A stretch of 64,000 bases of DNA. Source: Amborella trichopoda. Taxonomy: Eukaryota; Streptophyta; Magnoliopsida; Amborellales; Amborellaceae. Below, piece after piece: positions 37,120 to 49,530 of the stretch. The DNA is taken from the NCBI RefSeq assembly GCF_000471905.2, contig NW_006499583.1:492262-556261 (forward strand). The letters are read 5' to 3'. The notes under the pieces are model-generated. The model saw only the letters and a list, made by a program, of their open reading frames with translations, ran no database searches and had not been told where the DNA came from. The position numbers and the translations under genes are program-made. Position 1 is the first letter of the stretch; every line of letters begins with the position of its first letter.

Positions 37120-37560
37120 CAACATTGGCAGACCAAAGGTTCAATGTAAAAAGGGAAGGAAGCCCTTAACAGGCCCCCCACCACTAGCCTTTCAAAAGAA
37201 AAACGCAAGGGTTCAGTGTAAAAGGGGAAGGAAGCCCTTAAGTAAGGGCCCCCACCACAAGCCCTTCAAAGAAAAATCTAACAGATTGGGAAGAAAGTCT
37301 CCAAGAAAGGCCCCCGACTGTCAGACACATCTGGATTATGATAATATTAGGAAGGAAGCCCTTAAACAAGACCCCTAGTTGTTGGAACAAAAAATATCAC
37401 TGGATTGGGATCAAGCCCCAAAGGCACCCACCAGTTGACCCTTTAAGAAGTATTGTTGAGTTGGGAAAGTAAGCCCTTTCACAAGGCACTCGATCAGCAT
37501 GCTCCCCCAAAAACAGATTCTAGCCGTATTGGGTTATCAAGCCCTTAAAAGGCCCCCAAT
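37120..37560. repeat. Decayed gaaggaagcccttaa minisatellite
   Basis: Variants of gggaaggaagcccttaa followed by (g/a)aggcccccca(c/t) occur at about 37153, 37225 and 37350, with further degenerate copies to 37560. Several carry an aatctaaca or gattggg linker. Non-coding. Confidence 0.7.
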
Positions 37561-37773
37561 CGTTAGAATTCACTTTGGTCATCCCTCAAGGACGAAGCTT
37601 GGCATGGTCTCCCCTTCAAGGATCATGTTGATGCTGATGATCGAGAAGAAAAAGATTGTTGAGAGATAATAAAAGCGACTTAGTAAGAATTCGGGAGATG
37701 AGCTTTAGCGAGGTTTTGTTCTGAATATTACACTTCTCACTTCTCTCGAAGAGTAGCATTCAGCAGGGCAAGT
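37560..37773. other. Junction before the second long LTR
   Basis: Purine-rich in part (aagaaaaagattgttgagag, about 37650) but I see no clean polypurine tract directly before the LTR start at 37774. Nothing else is visible. Confidence 0.4.
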
Positions 37774-39679
37774 TGTTATATGTCATTTTTTACATACTTG
37801 TATCCCTGAGGCGAATAAAGAGAGAGCTGGTAGCAACTTGGTCCCGCCGATGCCCAAAACGCTGCCAGACCACGTGAATGCTTTAGCAATAAGCCTAAAA
37901 TTGGGTGACCTTTGAAGAAGTATCAGAATGACCTCAAATTGAATGAGATGGTAGTTTTGGATACCCTAAGGATACCAACAAAGTTTCAACGTGTTCTGAC
38001 AAGTTTTTATATGATCAGGACGAAACTTGGTTTCCAAAACAAGTTCCTATCATGCTGAAAATGGACTCCATAACTATAGCCCTATTTTTTGGGTCTCAAA
38101 ACAGTATCTAACCACCGTCATTGGATTCAGAATGTCAAAAAACGCCCATGTACCAAATTTTGGCTTAATCGAACTCTCATGGACCAATCTGGGCCTAACT
38201 TACCATAAAAGGTAGGTTTTACACTATTGCGATGCAATCTCGATAAACCAGTTTCCATTTACGGAAACTGTGTTTTCTCATTTTGGGATGATTTCAATGT
38301 TCAAAACTCGCTCATTTTGAGTCAAATTAAGCTTAAATTCGAACACAAGTTAGATCTCGACAACCCGCTCGTTTTGACATACGGTACGCGTCATGGCATG
38401 GCCCTAAAAAAGAGAATTTCTAGAGAGAAGATGGGCGTGAAACATGAAATTCAAATTTTATAAAGAACATCTAATTCTTTCAGATGTCAAAGCTCAAGAT
38501 CGCGATGTCGAATCATCGCAAATATGAGTCTGTTACGACCATGCTTCGAAGAGCTATAGTTTGATACAATTTTATGTATGATCGAAGGCCAGATGATACA
38601 ACTTTTGAGGTTGAAAATGACATACTTTTTCCTGTCACCGGAAGCCCATTTTTTGGCGACTTCCCAAAATTGCAACGTACTCAAATGGAGACCAAAATGA
38701 ATGAAATTTATTGCAAAACGATCGTGATAATATCCTCTTCAATTTGTGATCAAAATGAAGGCTTGGAACGTCATAGATCATGCTGGATTGGTGGTCGAAG
38801 AATCACAAGTTTATGGAACTTGGCCCGATTTTGGGTTCTTTCTAAAAAATCCATTTCAAGACTATCAAAGGGTATCAAAACGTGCGCAATAGTTCAAACT
38901 TTGATTCTACGATGAATGATCGCCTGAATTACCATCGTAAGTGTCCAAAAAGGCTCCTAAGGCCCAACAATGGCAAGAAGCCCCTTACAGAGGGATGATT
39001 TTGTCATTTGTTGAAAAGTGCCTAGAGGTATTTTGATCATTTGGTCCTAAAACGAAATTAATATTTTAATTTATAAAACGGGTATTTTTTTTACAATTTT
39101 GGTAGTCTTTGAGCATTCCTTGTTTTGTGGTTTCTCTATATAAGGAACTCAAGTCATTTGTAATAACATTGTTGGAGACTCTCTTGAACATTTTGGAGTA
39201 AATTCTTGAAGTTCTAGCTTGTTCTTTGGCTTTGCTTTCAAGTTCAAGATCCAAGATGGGAGGAGAAAGAAACATTTCCTAGAGAGAGAAAATCCCCCTA
39301 TAACCCTACACTTCCTGGAACCCCAAAGTTCCAACTCCTTTAGGATTCCCAACTCCCAATCCCATACTCCCTAGAACTCCTAGCTTCTATACACCCTATA
39401 ACCCTTAGCTTCCAATCCTACTCCATACACCCTACACCCCACCTTGGTTTACCTACACCCTAACTTACACTATACACCATAGTACATCATATACCCTGCT
39501 CTATTCTATACACCCTGCTCTATTCTATACACCCTACTCTATTCTATACACCTTAGGATGCTTATGCCTTAGGTCATTCTATACACCCTAGTCCCTATAC
39601 ACCATACCTCAACCCAACCCATCTAAGCCATCCACCTAGACTTTAAACCTTAACCTAGACCCACAAAGACCAAGACCTC

Positions 39680-39889
39680 TCTCTCTCTCTCTCATGTGTA
39701 TACAAAGGGACCGATGAAGGTGCACCTAGGCTAAGGCCCATTCTAGGTCCACTGTCTCTCCTCTCTCTTCTCTCTATCTTCTTTTTTCTTCTCTCTTTTG
39801 TTTTTCTCTTCTCTCCCTTCCTTTTCTCTTTTTCTCTTTCTTTCTTCTCTCTCCTCTCTCTCTCTCTCTCAGCCAGCAGTCAGCACCCT

Positions 39890-39973
<84 letters not shown>

Positions 39974-40245
39974 CGCTCGCGTCTCTCNNNNNNNNNNNNN
40001 NNNNNNNNNNNNNNNNNNNNNNNNNNNNNNNNNNNNNNNNNNNNNNNNNNNNNNNNNNNNNNNNNNNNNNNNNNNNNNNNNNNNNNNNNNNNNNNNNNNN
40101 NNNNNNNNNNNNNNNNNNNNNNNNNNNNNNNNNNNNCTTTCTTCTTCTTCTTTCTTCTTCTCTCTCTTCTTCTTCTTCTTCTTCTTCTTCTCTCTCTCTC
40201 TCTCTCTCTCTACACACGCGACGTACGTACGCACCTCCTTCTTCT

Positions 40246-40320
<75 letters not shown>
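39680..40320. repeat. CT/CTT microsatellite field with an assembly gap
   Basis: Long CT runs (about 39895-39970 and 40248-40317), CTT runs (about 40140-40190) and 149 N at 39988-40136. The odd text tacacacgcgacgtacgtac (about 40211) next to the gap has a composition unlike its surroundings. Confidence 0.9.
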
Positions 40321-40406
40321 AAAGCCACGAACCCACACCTAGGGGGGGCCGGCTTTCCTCCCCTTCTTTTCTCTCATCTCACTCTCTCCCTCTCATCTCA
40401 AGTGAC

Positions 40407-40429
40407 GGACCCGCGCCTTAGGCGGGTCC
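40407..40429. repeat. Hairpin motif GGACCCGC...GCGGGTCC
   Basis: ggacccgcgccttaggcggg followed by tcc can pair its outer eight bases on each side (GGACCCGC with GCGGGTCC). Related copies lie at 34455, 34529 and, with decayed stems, 40327 and 40833. Confidence 0.6.
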
Positions 40430-42089
40430 GCTCAACTCTTTCTCCCTTTCACTCTCTTGCTTATTTCTCATCCACCCCTCTCATCTTGCACCTCTCATCT
40501 GCCCCTCTCACCCATCATCCTCTGATCCGCCCCTCTCCCCTATACGCCCTATCCGCCCTACTCACTTCATATCCCTATACGCCCCATCCGCCCTACTCAC
40601 TCCGTACCCCTATATGCCCCATTCGCCCTACTCACTCCATACCCTATACGCCCCATCATCCCTACTCACTTTATAACCTCATACTACTCGCCCTATCCAT
40701 CCTATCCGCCTTATTCACCCTACTTGCCCTATCCACCCCGCTTGCCCTATCCGCCCTATACCCCCTATCCACCCTATATGTCCTATCCACCCTCTCTTTC
40801 CCTATACACTCTATCCCCCCCCTTGTGAGCCTAGACCCATACCTCAAGTAGGTCCCTTGACTTCACCCTTCTTTCACTCTCTTCCCTCTTTAAACCATAT
40901 TTTAAACTCCTCATTCACTTTACTTTGCTTTTCATTTCATCATTATCTTCATTTCTCCATTTGCTCTTTGCTTCTTTCACTCTCAAGCATTCGATTCGAG
41001 GTCGTCCTGAGATGGTGCTCTAGGTTTTTAACTCTCGGATTGCTACTCTAACCATCAACTCGTACAATGAAGTCGGGTCAAAAGAGACACTATTCTCTTA
41101 CACTCGAGTCGGGGTCTTCTTGAGTTAACTTTCTTTAGAATTCTAACCCTCCCACTACTCTAACCACCGAGTCACACAGTACTCAAGTCGTGAGGGGCTT
41201 TCATATCTCTCTTTCCCTCTTTCTCTCTTACTTTCTTCTCTCCCTTGATCACATTTACGGGGTCTTTGGTTTAGTGACATAGTTATAGGTTTAGTTTTGT
41301 AACTCCACTTTCCAAACCCTTCGGGTACCAAGGCTTTAAGCCTGGTGCTTTTTCTTGTCTCTGGCAATACCTCTTAGGAGAGGTTACGTCGGGAGACTGG
41401 CCAATTTTCTTTGGGTCATCCCTTCATTTCTGTTTACTTTGTCTTCTTTATCTTCTTCTTCTTCTCACTTCTAAACTAAATTCTGATCTAGTTCTTAATT
41501 CTTATTCCCTTCTTTTTCCTCTCTCTTGCTTATTTCACGCCACTCTGCCCCCAAAATTAGTCATTAACCCATAAAACACATAAAAGAGAAGTACATTATA
41601 TTTGGATTTCATTGGCAGTTTTCAAGTGAGATTTGAGGTGAACTGTTGAGTTTAGAGAGGGGGGCCGAATTCAAACCGTGCTGCTGGACAGCCAAAGGGC
41701 ATTCATTAACTCAAATCACAGTGAGGTAGGTGCTCGAGCCCATCTCTTCATCGCTTTTGAAATCCTCTCATAGTTGGACATACCTTTCCGTGCGTGGCAC
41801 ACGAGCAGCACACACACTTGTAAGGTCAAGGCGGTTGTTTGAAAGGGGGTCAATCAAACTCGAGTCCCCGAGGGAACCCTAGCAAGGTAGATCCAGGCCT
41901 GACCAGCTCCTTGCAACAGGGCTCCTAGGCGCTTGTGAATCCGCCTATCCTTATGATAGGTGTGGGAATGTAGTTAACATATATGGAAACTTGATGTTTA
42001 GAGACCAACTCTAACTTTTTTGATCGAAGGGAAGTAGGGATGTCCTTTTAGATCTCCATTTTATTGTTGGTTTTTCTCTTTTAGGAGAC

Positions 42090-43430
42090 CGCTATGAGAA
42101 GTTTACTCCAGAGAACACGATCATTTTTGGAGGTAAAAGCTATTGGAGTCTCCGAAGATCAAAGTGCTTGTAGGGGATTTTTAAAGAGTTTGCGAAGCTG
42201 GCTGCTGTCAGCAAACACATAAATCAAAACGTTTACTTCCAAGTCTGGATTAACCACTTTTTTTACATGCGGAAGGTCGTAGATGAACCGACCAACCCTA
42301 TCCAGAATGCAAGTGACGAACCTTCTGCTTCACTGGCTGATGTGCCTCTGCGCTCCGTAAAGCTAGACAATACCATCTATTTAGTAGCCTATTTGGCTTT
42401 ATTCCTTTCCCACTTTGTTCTTCTAGGGTCGAGGGGATATGTAATTAGGCATGAATACCTTTATGTGGCATGTAATATGGTTGAAGGCCACAAATACGTC
42501 CTTGCTCAACTCATTTTGTGCAGCATTTATCACGAGTTACGAGAAAGGACCAATCCTCAGAAGATATTGGGGAACATGTGCACTCCTTTCCCCATGCATT
42601 ATATGTACAGCTGGCTAGGGGCTTATTTCCCAGGCACGTACAAGTCTCCAAGCAGGAGGCTAGGGGCTTACTTCCTAGGCACCTACAAGTCTCCAAGTGG
42701 GAGGAATGTCGATGTTTTTTGTATTTTTGCTCCGCCTTATGGGTCGTCAGGCGGTATTTCATTCAGATAATGATTTACGAAAGTTGTTCTGAGACGAGTA
42801 CTTCTCTTTAGAGAAATCATTCCCGATAGGGGGTCCTAAAGATCATTTTTATGCAAACAAACAGCCATACCGAGCCGGCCTAGATCCTGCCATAGAGAGG
42901 GGGATGATGTACCTGCTAAGTGTTCGAGCAGCCCTTCTTCCCTTAAGGATCGGGGTTCAAAGGTATATCGAGCTGTATAATCCCCACCGATTTTCTAGGC
43001 AACACAGGATAGATCAGGTTTGCCATGTGGTTTATGAGTTCACCAGGTGGCCCAATTGGCTCGGTTCTTGTATTAAGATCGTGTGGGATTCTTGCACATG
43101 TTTAGGTTTGGGTCGACAAGTCATCATCCCCCATTATAGCAAAGAGGTGTATAAGACTTACACCTACTGCCTTTGGAATGATAATCATCAAAGGGGTTTT
43201 CATAAAACCCTTTTAACTAAACTGCCATCGATGAGAGAAGATGGAACATCTCGCACTCATTACAAGTCGAAGATTACCAATGTGGATGTAAAGTGGGCCA
43301 CAAGGACTCGCTTTCCCGATAACTGGAATATTGTCAATATAGAACGTCCAGTAGGTCCTTTGGTTCAGGAGGATGTTTTGATAGAAACCAATTTGCCTTT
43401 TTATCATTACTTGAGAAATTACTAGGGAAT
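42090..43430 (+). pseudogene. Plant mobile domain (PMD) ORF of a Gypsy-type element, broken
   Basis: PMD proteins of plant retrotransposons have no settled function. The longest frames are 42267-42770 and 42904-43425. Diagnostic text includes YLVAYLALFLSHFVLLGSRG and YVLAQLILCSIYHELRE in the first, and AALLPLRIGVQRYIELYNPH, RFSRQHRIDQV and RWPN in the second; the break between them is a frameshift near 42770. The frame probably begins upstream near 42090 (RSLLQRTRSFLEV...). There is an in-frame 45-bp tandem duplication (42614-42703) giving LGAYFPGTYKSPSRR then LGAYFLGTYKSPSGR. It follows the long LTR in the same orientation, so it is probably that element's first internal ORF. Confidence 0.75.
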
Positions 43431-45350
43431 GATCCATGGGTCTCAAACGGACATGCAGACCCTTTTATTCAAGATCTCAACGCATATGTTGAAGCTGAGG
43501 CAGCTCATCGAGCTTCTGCTCTCGTCGAAAATTCCAAAGGCAAGAGGGAAGCCATGAATCCTTCCGCTACAAGAGGAAGATTGGCGCACGATCTTTTAAG
43601 CAAAAAGAAAATGCAAGAGAGGAGCTCTTCTCCTACACAAGATGAATATGTGCATAAGCCCTTAGCTAAGAGGAAGAGTCCCTCCCCTCAAGGGGATCAA
43701 ATGGGGAAAAGACCCAACTGTTTGAAAGTTGAAGAAGAAGGTTGCTCCTTCTATAAAAGAGGAGTCGATAGAAGACCGTCCAGCTATGAAGGAAAGGAAG
43801 ACGCAGACAGAGATGGTACCCTCGACTATAACTTCATTGGAGGAATCAACTACGGCGGGCAATGATGTGGTTGTAGGTTGCGCAATAAATGATTGATGCG
43901 AGGAAAGGATTGAGGTTCCTCTTTCCCCGCCCACAGAAGCGATGCAAACTTTGGAAAGCACCACGGATTTAAAGAAGAAGAATAAAGGTTGAAAGGATGG
44001 AGCTCCTATCCTGCCATTAATCGCCACAAGATCATCTAAGAGGCGTGTAGATTTGCGTCCTCAAGATGAATCTTTTGAGTCGTCGAAGGCTCATTCTTCG
44101 AAAACTGAGCTGCTTTCTGTTCAGGATTCCAAAGCGGTTGCGCCCACTTCAGGCCTTCGACTGAAGAAAATGGGATCTCAAAAGAAAAATAGAGTGTTGA
44201 TTAAAGTAGACACACCTTCCCCTCCTTCTCCTGTTCTTGCTAACTTAGAGGTTGAAGCGCCCGGTGAGGAGTCTTTCGCCTTAGAGGAGCACGTGGAGGC
44301 AACATCTGCCTTGGACCACGAGGAGGGAATGACAGATGCTTTGAGGGGTATCCCCATCTCCCCAATGCGAGATGAGAGTTTGTCTTCTTCGACCCCTCCT
44401 CTTGCGAGTATTCCCGCAGCAGTTGAAGAAGTAGATCCTAAGTAAGACGAGGTTCGGAACGCTCGCATATTTGGTGACAAGCTGGCTTCAGAGATATTAA
44501 ACGTTCCGCTGACGGGGTCCTCGTTCGAGCCATTCCTTATTCATGCGGAAGTGAGTGCGAACATTATTGCAACGCCACAAAGTTTACTCTAGAGGCCTCT
44601 CTTTCGTCCACCTCCACCTTCGAGAGTCGAGGGTCGGACAGAGTCTGTTGATACGAACAAATCTCCCCTTCCAAGTATTGACTTAGCAATAATAGTTTTT
44701 ATATCCCCTTGCTTTCTTCTAGTCTCTAATCCCCTTTTTTATTCTTGCAGGGGTCCGTCCATTTGCCAATCTCGTTGGAGAAGTTGTCCCACCAACAACT
44801 GCCCATGCTTAATCCCCAAAAGTAGATGTAATCGATGATGTTTTGGCAACTCTTGCCAACATGGCAGGAGACCTTGTGGGGTCCATGATGAAAGATCCCC
44901 CAACAGTCAGCAGTTTCTAAAGGCAGATGGGGATGAACAATGTGAAGGAAATGTTGCATCTTCTTGGCAACAGCTCTATAGCGGGTCATCGTGACGTCAA
45001 GGTGGAGATTCTTCCCATGCTGAAATTCACATGAACCATGTGGGTAGACACCGCGAAAACTTCACCAACTGGTTGAAGGAATTATTCAGGGTGTAGGGAG
45101 GGTTGCCTCGACTCAAGACACCATGACTTGCACATTCCCAAGCATAATTACCGAGAAGGAGAGGGTTGTTGATAAGCATGAAGAAGAACTATTGACGACT
45201 TCTCAGATTTATGAAGTAGACAAAGCCGCCAAGTTTAGGGCTCATCATTCATGGTTAGAAACACGGAAAAGCACGGTGTTGGATGAAATGTCGGAATTGG
45301 AAGCCCGCCTTGCACTTTATGAGGTACTGGCCATCTCCAAATCTAGGTAA
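43430..45350 (+). pseudogene. C-terminal tail of the PMD ORF (charged linker, coiled coil)
   Basis: Continues from the PMD with stops and frame changes. Open segments: 43554-43865 (basic and Ser-rich), 44053-44445 (acidic, Pro/Ser-rich), and 45123-45350, which is heptad-like (EKERVVDKHEEELLTTSQIY, SELEARLALYEVLA). A low-complexity linker followed by a terminal coiled coil is the usual tail of PMD-type transposon proteins. It ends abruptly at about 45355, where LINE3 sequence begins; gag-pol is not present. Confidence 0.6.
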
Positions 45351-45390
45351 CCTGGGGTAGAGACCCCCTCCACTGGTCATGAAATAACAA

Positions 45391-48300
45391 TTAATAACAA
45401 GATTTGACTGAGAACTCGCCATCACTCTCGACTTCCCATATGATCTCATCCTCCGCATTTTGTGGCACATATACCCCTTTCAATAAATCCAGCAGAGAAC
45501 TCAACTCTCCAATCAGTATATCGCCAATTCTATTGTATGGTAAAATCACATTCCAAAAAACTTGGTCACCAACTCCTTCACGGACCTCAAGGATCTTAGC
45601 ATTTTGGTTAGTCACCCTCTTGAAAATCCCAGGGAACAAAATTTTTAAAGAGTAATTACCAAACCATTTATGGTGCCAAAAAGAGACCTCACTCCCACTT
45701 CCAATCATCCATCTAGTATTTCTCAATAATTTATATGTAAAGAGCAATGGGTCTCCAAAAAGTGGACGCCATCCCCCCACGACGACGTCCTAACAACACA
45801 CCTTGTCGATCTACCCCGTACTTCGCTGCCAATACTTTGAACCACAATTGATCCTTAAAAAAGAGGCTTCACCACCACGACTTACAAAGAAGCGCCTGAT
45901 TAACTAAATTGAGTCGTCTAATCCCGAGACCTCCTTCACTTTTAGGGGTGCACACTTTATCCCACCTAAGAAGATGGAATTTTCTTTCACCTCCAAATGA
46001 ACCCCATAAAAAGTCCCACATCATTCTTTCAATCTTTTTCACAATAGCGGGTGGCATTTGGAGCAAGGACATCTGGTAAATTGGCAGATTTGTTAGGTAA
46101 GACTATAACAATGTGGCTCTCCCCCACAATGATAGAAATTTCAGTTTCCACAGGTCCAATTTAGTCTGAACCTGATGTAGCACATTATCCCAAGCCAAGA
46201 CGTAACATTTTGTCCAAAATTGGTAGTCCTAGGTAAGTTATTGGGAACTTACCCACCCGGCATTTCAAACTCCTGCAAGTTCAAGGATATATACCTCTTC
46301 ATAGCTGATATCGATTAGAGAGGTTTTGTTAAAATTAACTTTCAACCCCAATGTGACCTCACAAATATTTAAGAAGGTGGCAATGTTACTAATCTGTATT
46401 AGATCAGCTGCACGAAAGATCAAAGTATCATCTACATATTGCAGGTGAGAAATAGGCACCCTGATATCCCCTATTTAAAAGCCATTAAAGTTTTTATTCA
46501 TTAAGCTAATACATTCCGCATATATAATAAAGAGGAAGGGTGAGAGTAGGTCGCATTGCCTCACACCCCTTGAGGCTCCAAAGAAACCTATGGGGCTGCC
46601 TGTATAAAGTACCGTAAAATGAGTTAAGGAAAGACATCCAAATATCCAACTCCATTTCTCTCCAAACCCCATATTTTTTATGATTTCCATAAGTACCCCA
46701 ATCTCCACCCTGTCATAGGCTTTCTCCATATCTAGCTTTAACACCACCCTTAGATTTTGGCTCAAAAGTCTAGAATGGATACACTCTTATGCAATCAAAG
46801 CACTGTCTGAGATCAATCTATCTTGGATGAATTCCAATTGAGGTCCAGAGACGATAAGAGGCAACACCACTTTCAGCGTTTCAACCACAATTTTATATAA
46901 GCTAATGAGAAGGCTAATGGGTCTAATATTTGAGAGCTCCACAATTGCTGTCTTCTTTGGGATCAAAGCAATATAAGTATATTTTAACCCATTAAATAAA
47001 TCTCCTCAGTTTTAACCATTTCTAGAAGCCCCTTTTTAGTCAGATCCCAAAAGTTTTGTAAGAAGAATAAAGGAAAACCATCAGGTCCTGGTGCCTTATC
47101 CCCTGGTAGAGCAAAAGCTGCCCTTTTTTGTTCTTCTAAAGAAATGTCTACTTCAAGTTGAGCTCGTCAAGAAGGCAATAACTTTTTAAAAGGGATTCTA
47201 TGCAACTTAGGAGTAAAAGTAGCTTTTGTAGTGAAAGCCTTCTTAAAGTGATTTACTACTGGACATTCCATCGCATGATGATCATCCGAGTCAATACCAG
47301 GGATGGTAATGCCCGAGATATCATTCTGTCTTTTGTGAGCACCAGCAATCGTATGGAAGTACTTTGTATTACAATCTCCCTCTTTTAACAGCTTAGTCCT
47401 AGATCATTGTTTCCAGTATATTTCTTCCACTCTCTTTAATTCAAAGAGGGACTTAAGCTTAGCATTCCTATCTGCAACCATCTCTACTGGTAGAACACCT
47501 GCATTCTGAATATGAAGGTCCATCGACTTTAGGTCTAGGAGGATCTCCTCAATTTTGGACTTAACTAGATATATGTTTTCTATTTTTTCCAACTGAGCAA
47601 CTTATTTTTAACATCAATCAACTTCTTATGCAATTGAAAGTCTACCGACCCAACCGCATTGTGCTCTCCCAAGAGTGATGAACAAGATCTATAAACCCTT
47701 GTTCCTCCAACCATCCAATTTCAAATCTAAAAGATTTTGGACCCCCCTCACTCACTTTGGAACTTAGCATGATCGGGGTGTGGTCCGAGGAAGTCTAGGT
47801 AAAGCACCTACTGAAGCCAAAGGGAAAACTTCAGCCCAGTCAGTAGAGACTAAAAACCTATCCAATTTAGACATTGAAAGGTTAGTAGTGCTACCATTTG
47901 ACTGGGTAAAAATGGTTCCAGAGATCGGGCGATCCAAATGAGAATGCCTCTCTATAAAAACCATTGAACAACCTCATGGAAGAGATGAGGGAAGTCCAAG
48001 AAGAAGACTGATCCGGGCAACGGATGAGATTAAAATCCCCACCCAAGCAAACAGGAAAAGGAAACTCATTCAAAACATAAGACAACTCAGAAATAAAAAC
48101 TTCTTTCAAAGCATGTATAACTGGATCGTAAACGTTCAAAAGCCCCCAAGAAAAACTTGGTAAAGGTCTAAAGAAACCAACAAGAAAAAAATTGTCCCTT
48201 ACTACAGAAGTGAAACATTGCAAGACTAGAGGGTCCCACAATAGCCATAAGCCCCCAAAAGCAAGTACTGTATCTATGCCCAAAAAATTAACAGGGCCTA

Positions 48301-48455
48301 AGCCCTAAGTTTTCCTAACCCTAGATAGAGTAGGACTATGCAATTTGGTCCTGGCAAAATCAAAACATCTGGTTCAAACTTAGTCATTAAAACAAAACAT
48401 CACGCTTATGTCTGGGGTCACCCAAACCCCTTACATTCCAAGAGATGATCAGCAT
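45391..48455 (-). pseudogene. LINE3 ORF2 (endonuclease and RT), truncated
   Basis: Starts MLIISWNVRGLGD at 48455; this start overlaps the end of ORF1 (stop at 48418) by about 38 bases in another frame, as in many plant LINEs. The endonuclease has CLGGDFNLIRCPDQSS (47891-48283) and STDWAEVFPL (about 47830). The RT has KLDMEKAYDRVEIGV and RQCDLLSPF (RQGDPLSP in the family) at 46475-46765, and an intact-looking YVDD at 46427-46438. The post-RT part includes WDFLWGSFGGERKFHLLRWD (45869-46072). Stops and frameshifts separate the pieces, and the C-terminal zinc and RNase H modules are missing. Confidence 0.85.
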
Positions 48456-49530
48456 TAGAAGAGTAATTAGAAGAAGAGCCAGGACCATCCACACAAGGTC
48501 CAAAATATACCTCTTCCAGCATAAGGGCCTCCTGTAGGGCTGAGGAGTCAAAGACATCACTTTCATCAAAGGAGACCTCGCTACTGAGCTCCACCACGGC
48601 CTGGTCAGTCAAGGAAGTAGTCTTCGGTTTCGGGACACTCTTGATGATGCCCATAGAAGCAAGACGAGCCGAAGACCTTGACCCCCAAAATGAGCTCTTC
48701 TCCTTACTCTTCTTGTCCGTCTTCTTCACCGGAGTTTGACGAGGGTCAGAGGTTATCTTATCATCACACTTGACTGACAATTTTCCTTCATTAGCTTTGG
48801 ATTTCTTCCTAATCTTGATCTCATTGATAATTACTCCCAGCGGCACATCGATGTCCATGCCCATATTTTCCATCATCACTCCCACCTTAACTCCCTCCTC
48901 TGCTTCCACAACATCATCAATCACTGTCGGATACCCAGAGGAGGCAATAAGGCAGGCATCTGGTCTGGCTCGGGCAGAGGAACCAAAGCCAAAGGTTGAG
49001 CTTCAACCTCAACCAAAGCCAACTCCATATCAAAGTAGACCTCTTCATCAGGATCAAGAGGATCTTCATCTGCAACTGCATGATCGAGCACCTAGTGGGC
49101 TGGTACATGTTTCTCTTCCTTTGGTTCCAAAACCACTAAAGCCATGAGATCAATACTTAGAAGGTCGAATATGTTTCTGGACCGATTAGGATGACCCTTT
49201 ACTGTAGCAAGACAAAATGGCAGGCGATACATCTTCTACTTTAAGGAAATAACCAGCAAGAGAGAAGCGGATAACAATGGAGAGCCCCAAGCCTTGCTAA
49301 GAAAGTAAACCAGAGTAAGAGGGCAAGGTAGTCTTCCTTTGGACGGCTCTTTGAGGAGGGGAAGAAGAAGCTTGCTTGGGGAAAGAGGGAGAAAGCCACG
49401 TGTGCCAAGGGATCTCTTTCCAAAGATTTCCCATCATTGCCCAAAAGAGGAAGTACATGCGTGCGTACTTGACTGATCTTTCTCCATCTATCTTATCAAG
49501 ATAAACTTTCCTATTTTGTGGTCCCAAAGG

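Larger units (their letters stand above)
37774..41550 (+). mobile_element. Long LTR of a Tat-like Gypsy element (copy 2)
   Basis: Second copy of the long direct repeat, starting TGTTATATGTCATTTTTTAC. It has a TATA box at 39134-39145 (ctctatataagg), a short cctgctctattctatacacc tandem (about 39496-39553), a large CT-rich domain holding an N gap, a decayed 30-bp cgccctatcc array (about 40540-40830) and hairpin motifs. The right border is not resolved; LTR-like text seems to continue to about 41500, with an untranslated leader before the PMD frame at 42090. It may be the 3' LTR paired with 29591 or the 5' LTR of the element carrying the sense PMD. Confidence 0.72.

Noticed and set aside
39774-40328. 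Long frames of Arg-Glu or Ser-Leu repeats, partly through N
   Set aside because: They are translated CT/GA microsatellite and gap characters, not a gene.
37774-45350. A complete autonomous Gypsy retrotransposon
   Set aside because: No gag, protease, RT, RNase H or integrase sequence is present between or after the LTRs; only PMD frames and non-coding repeats.
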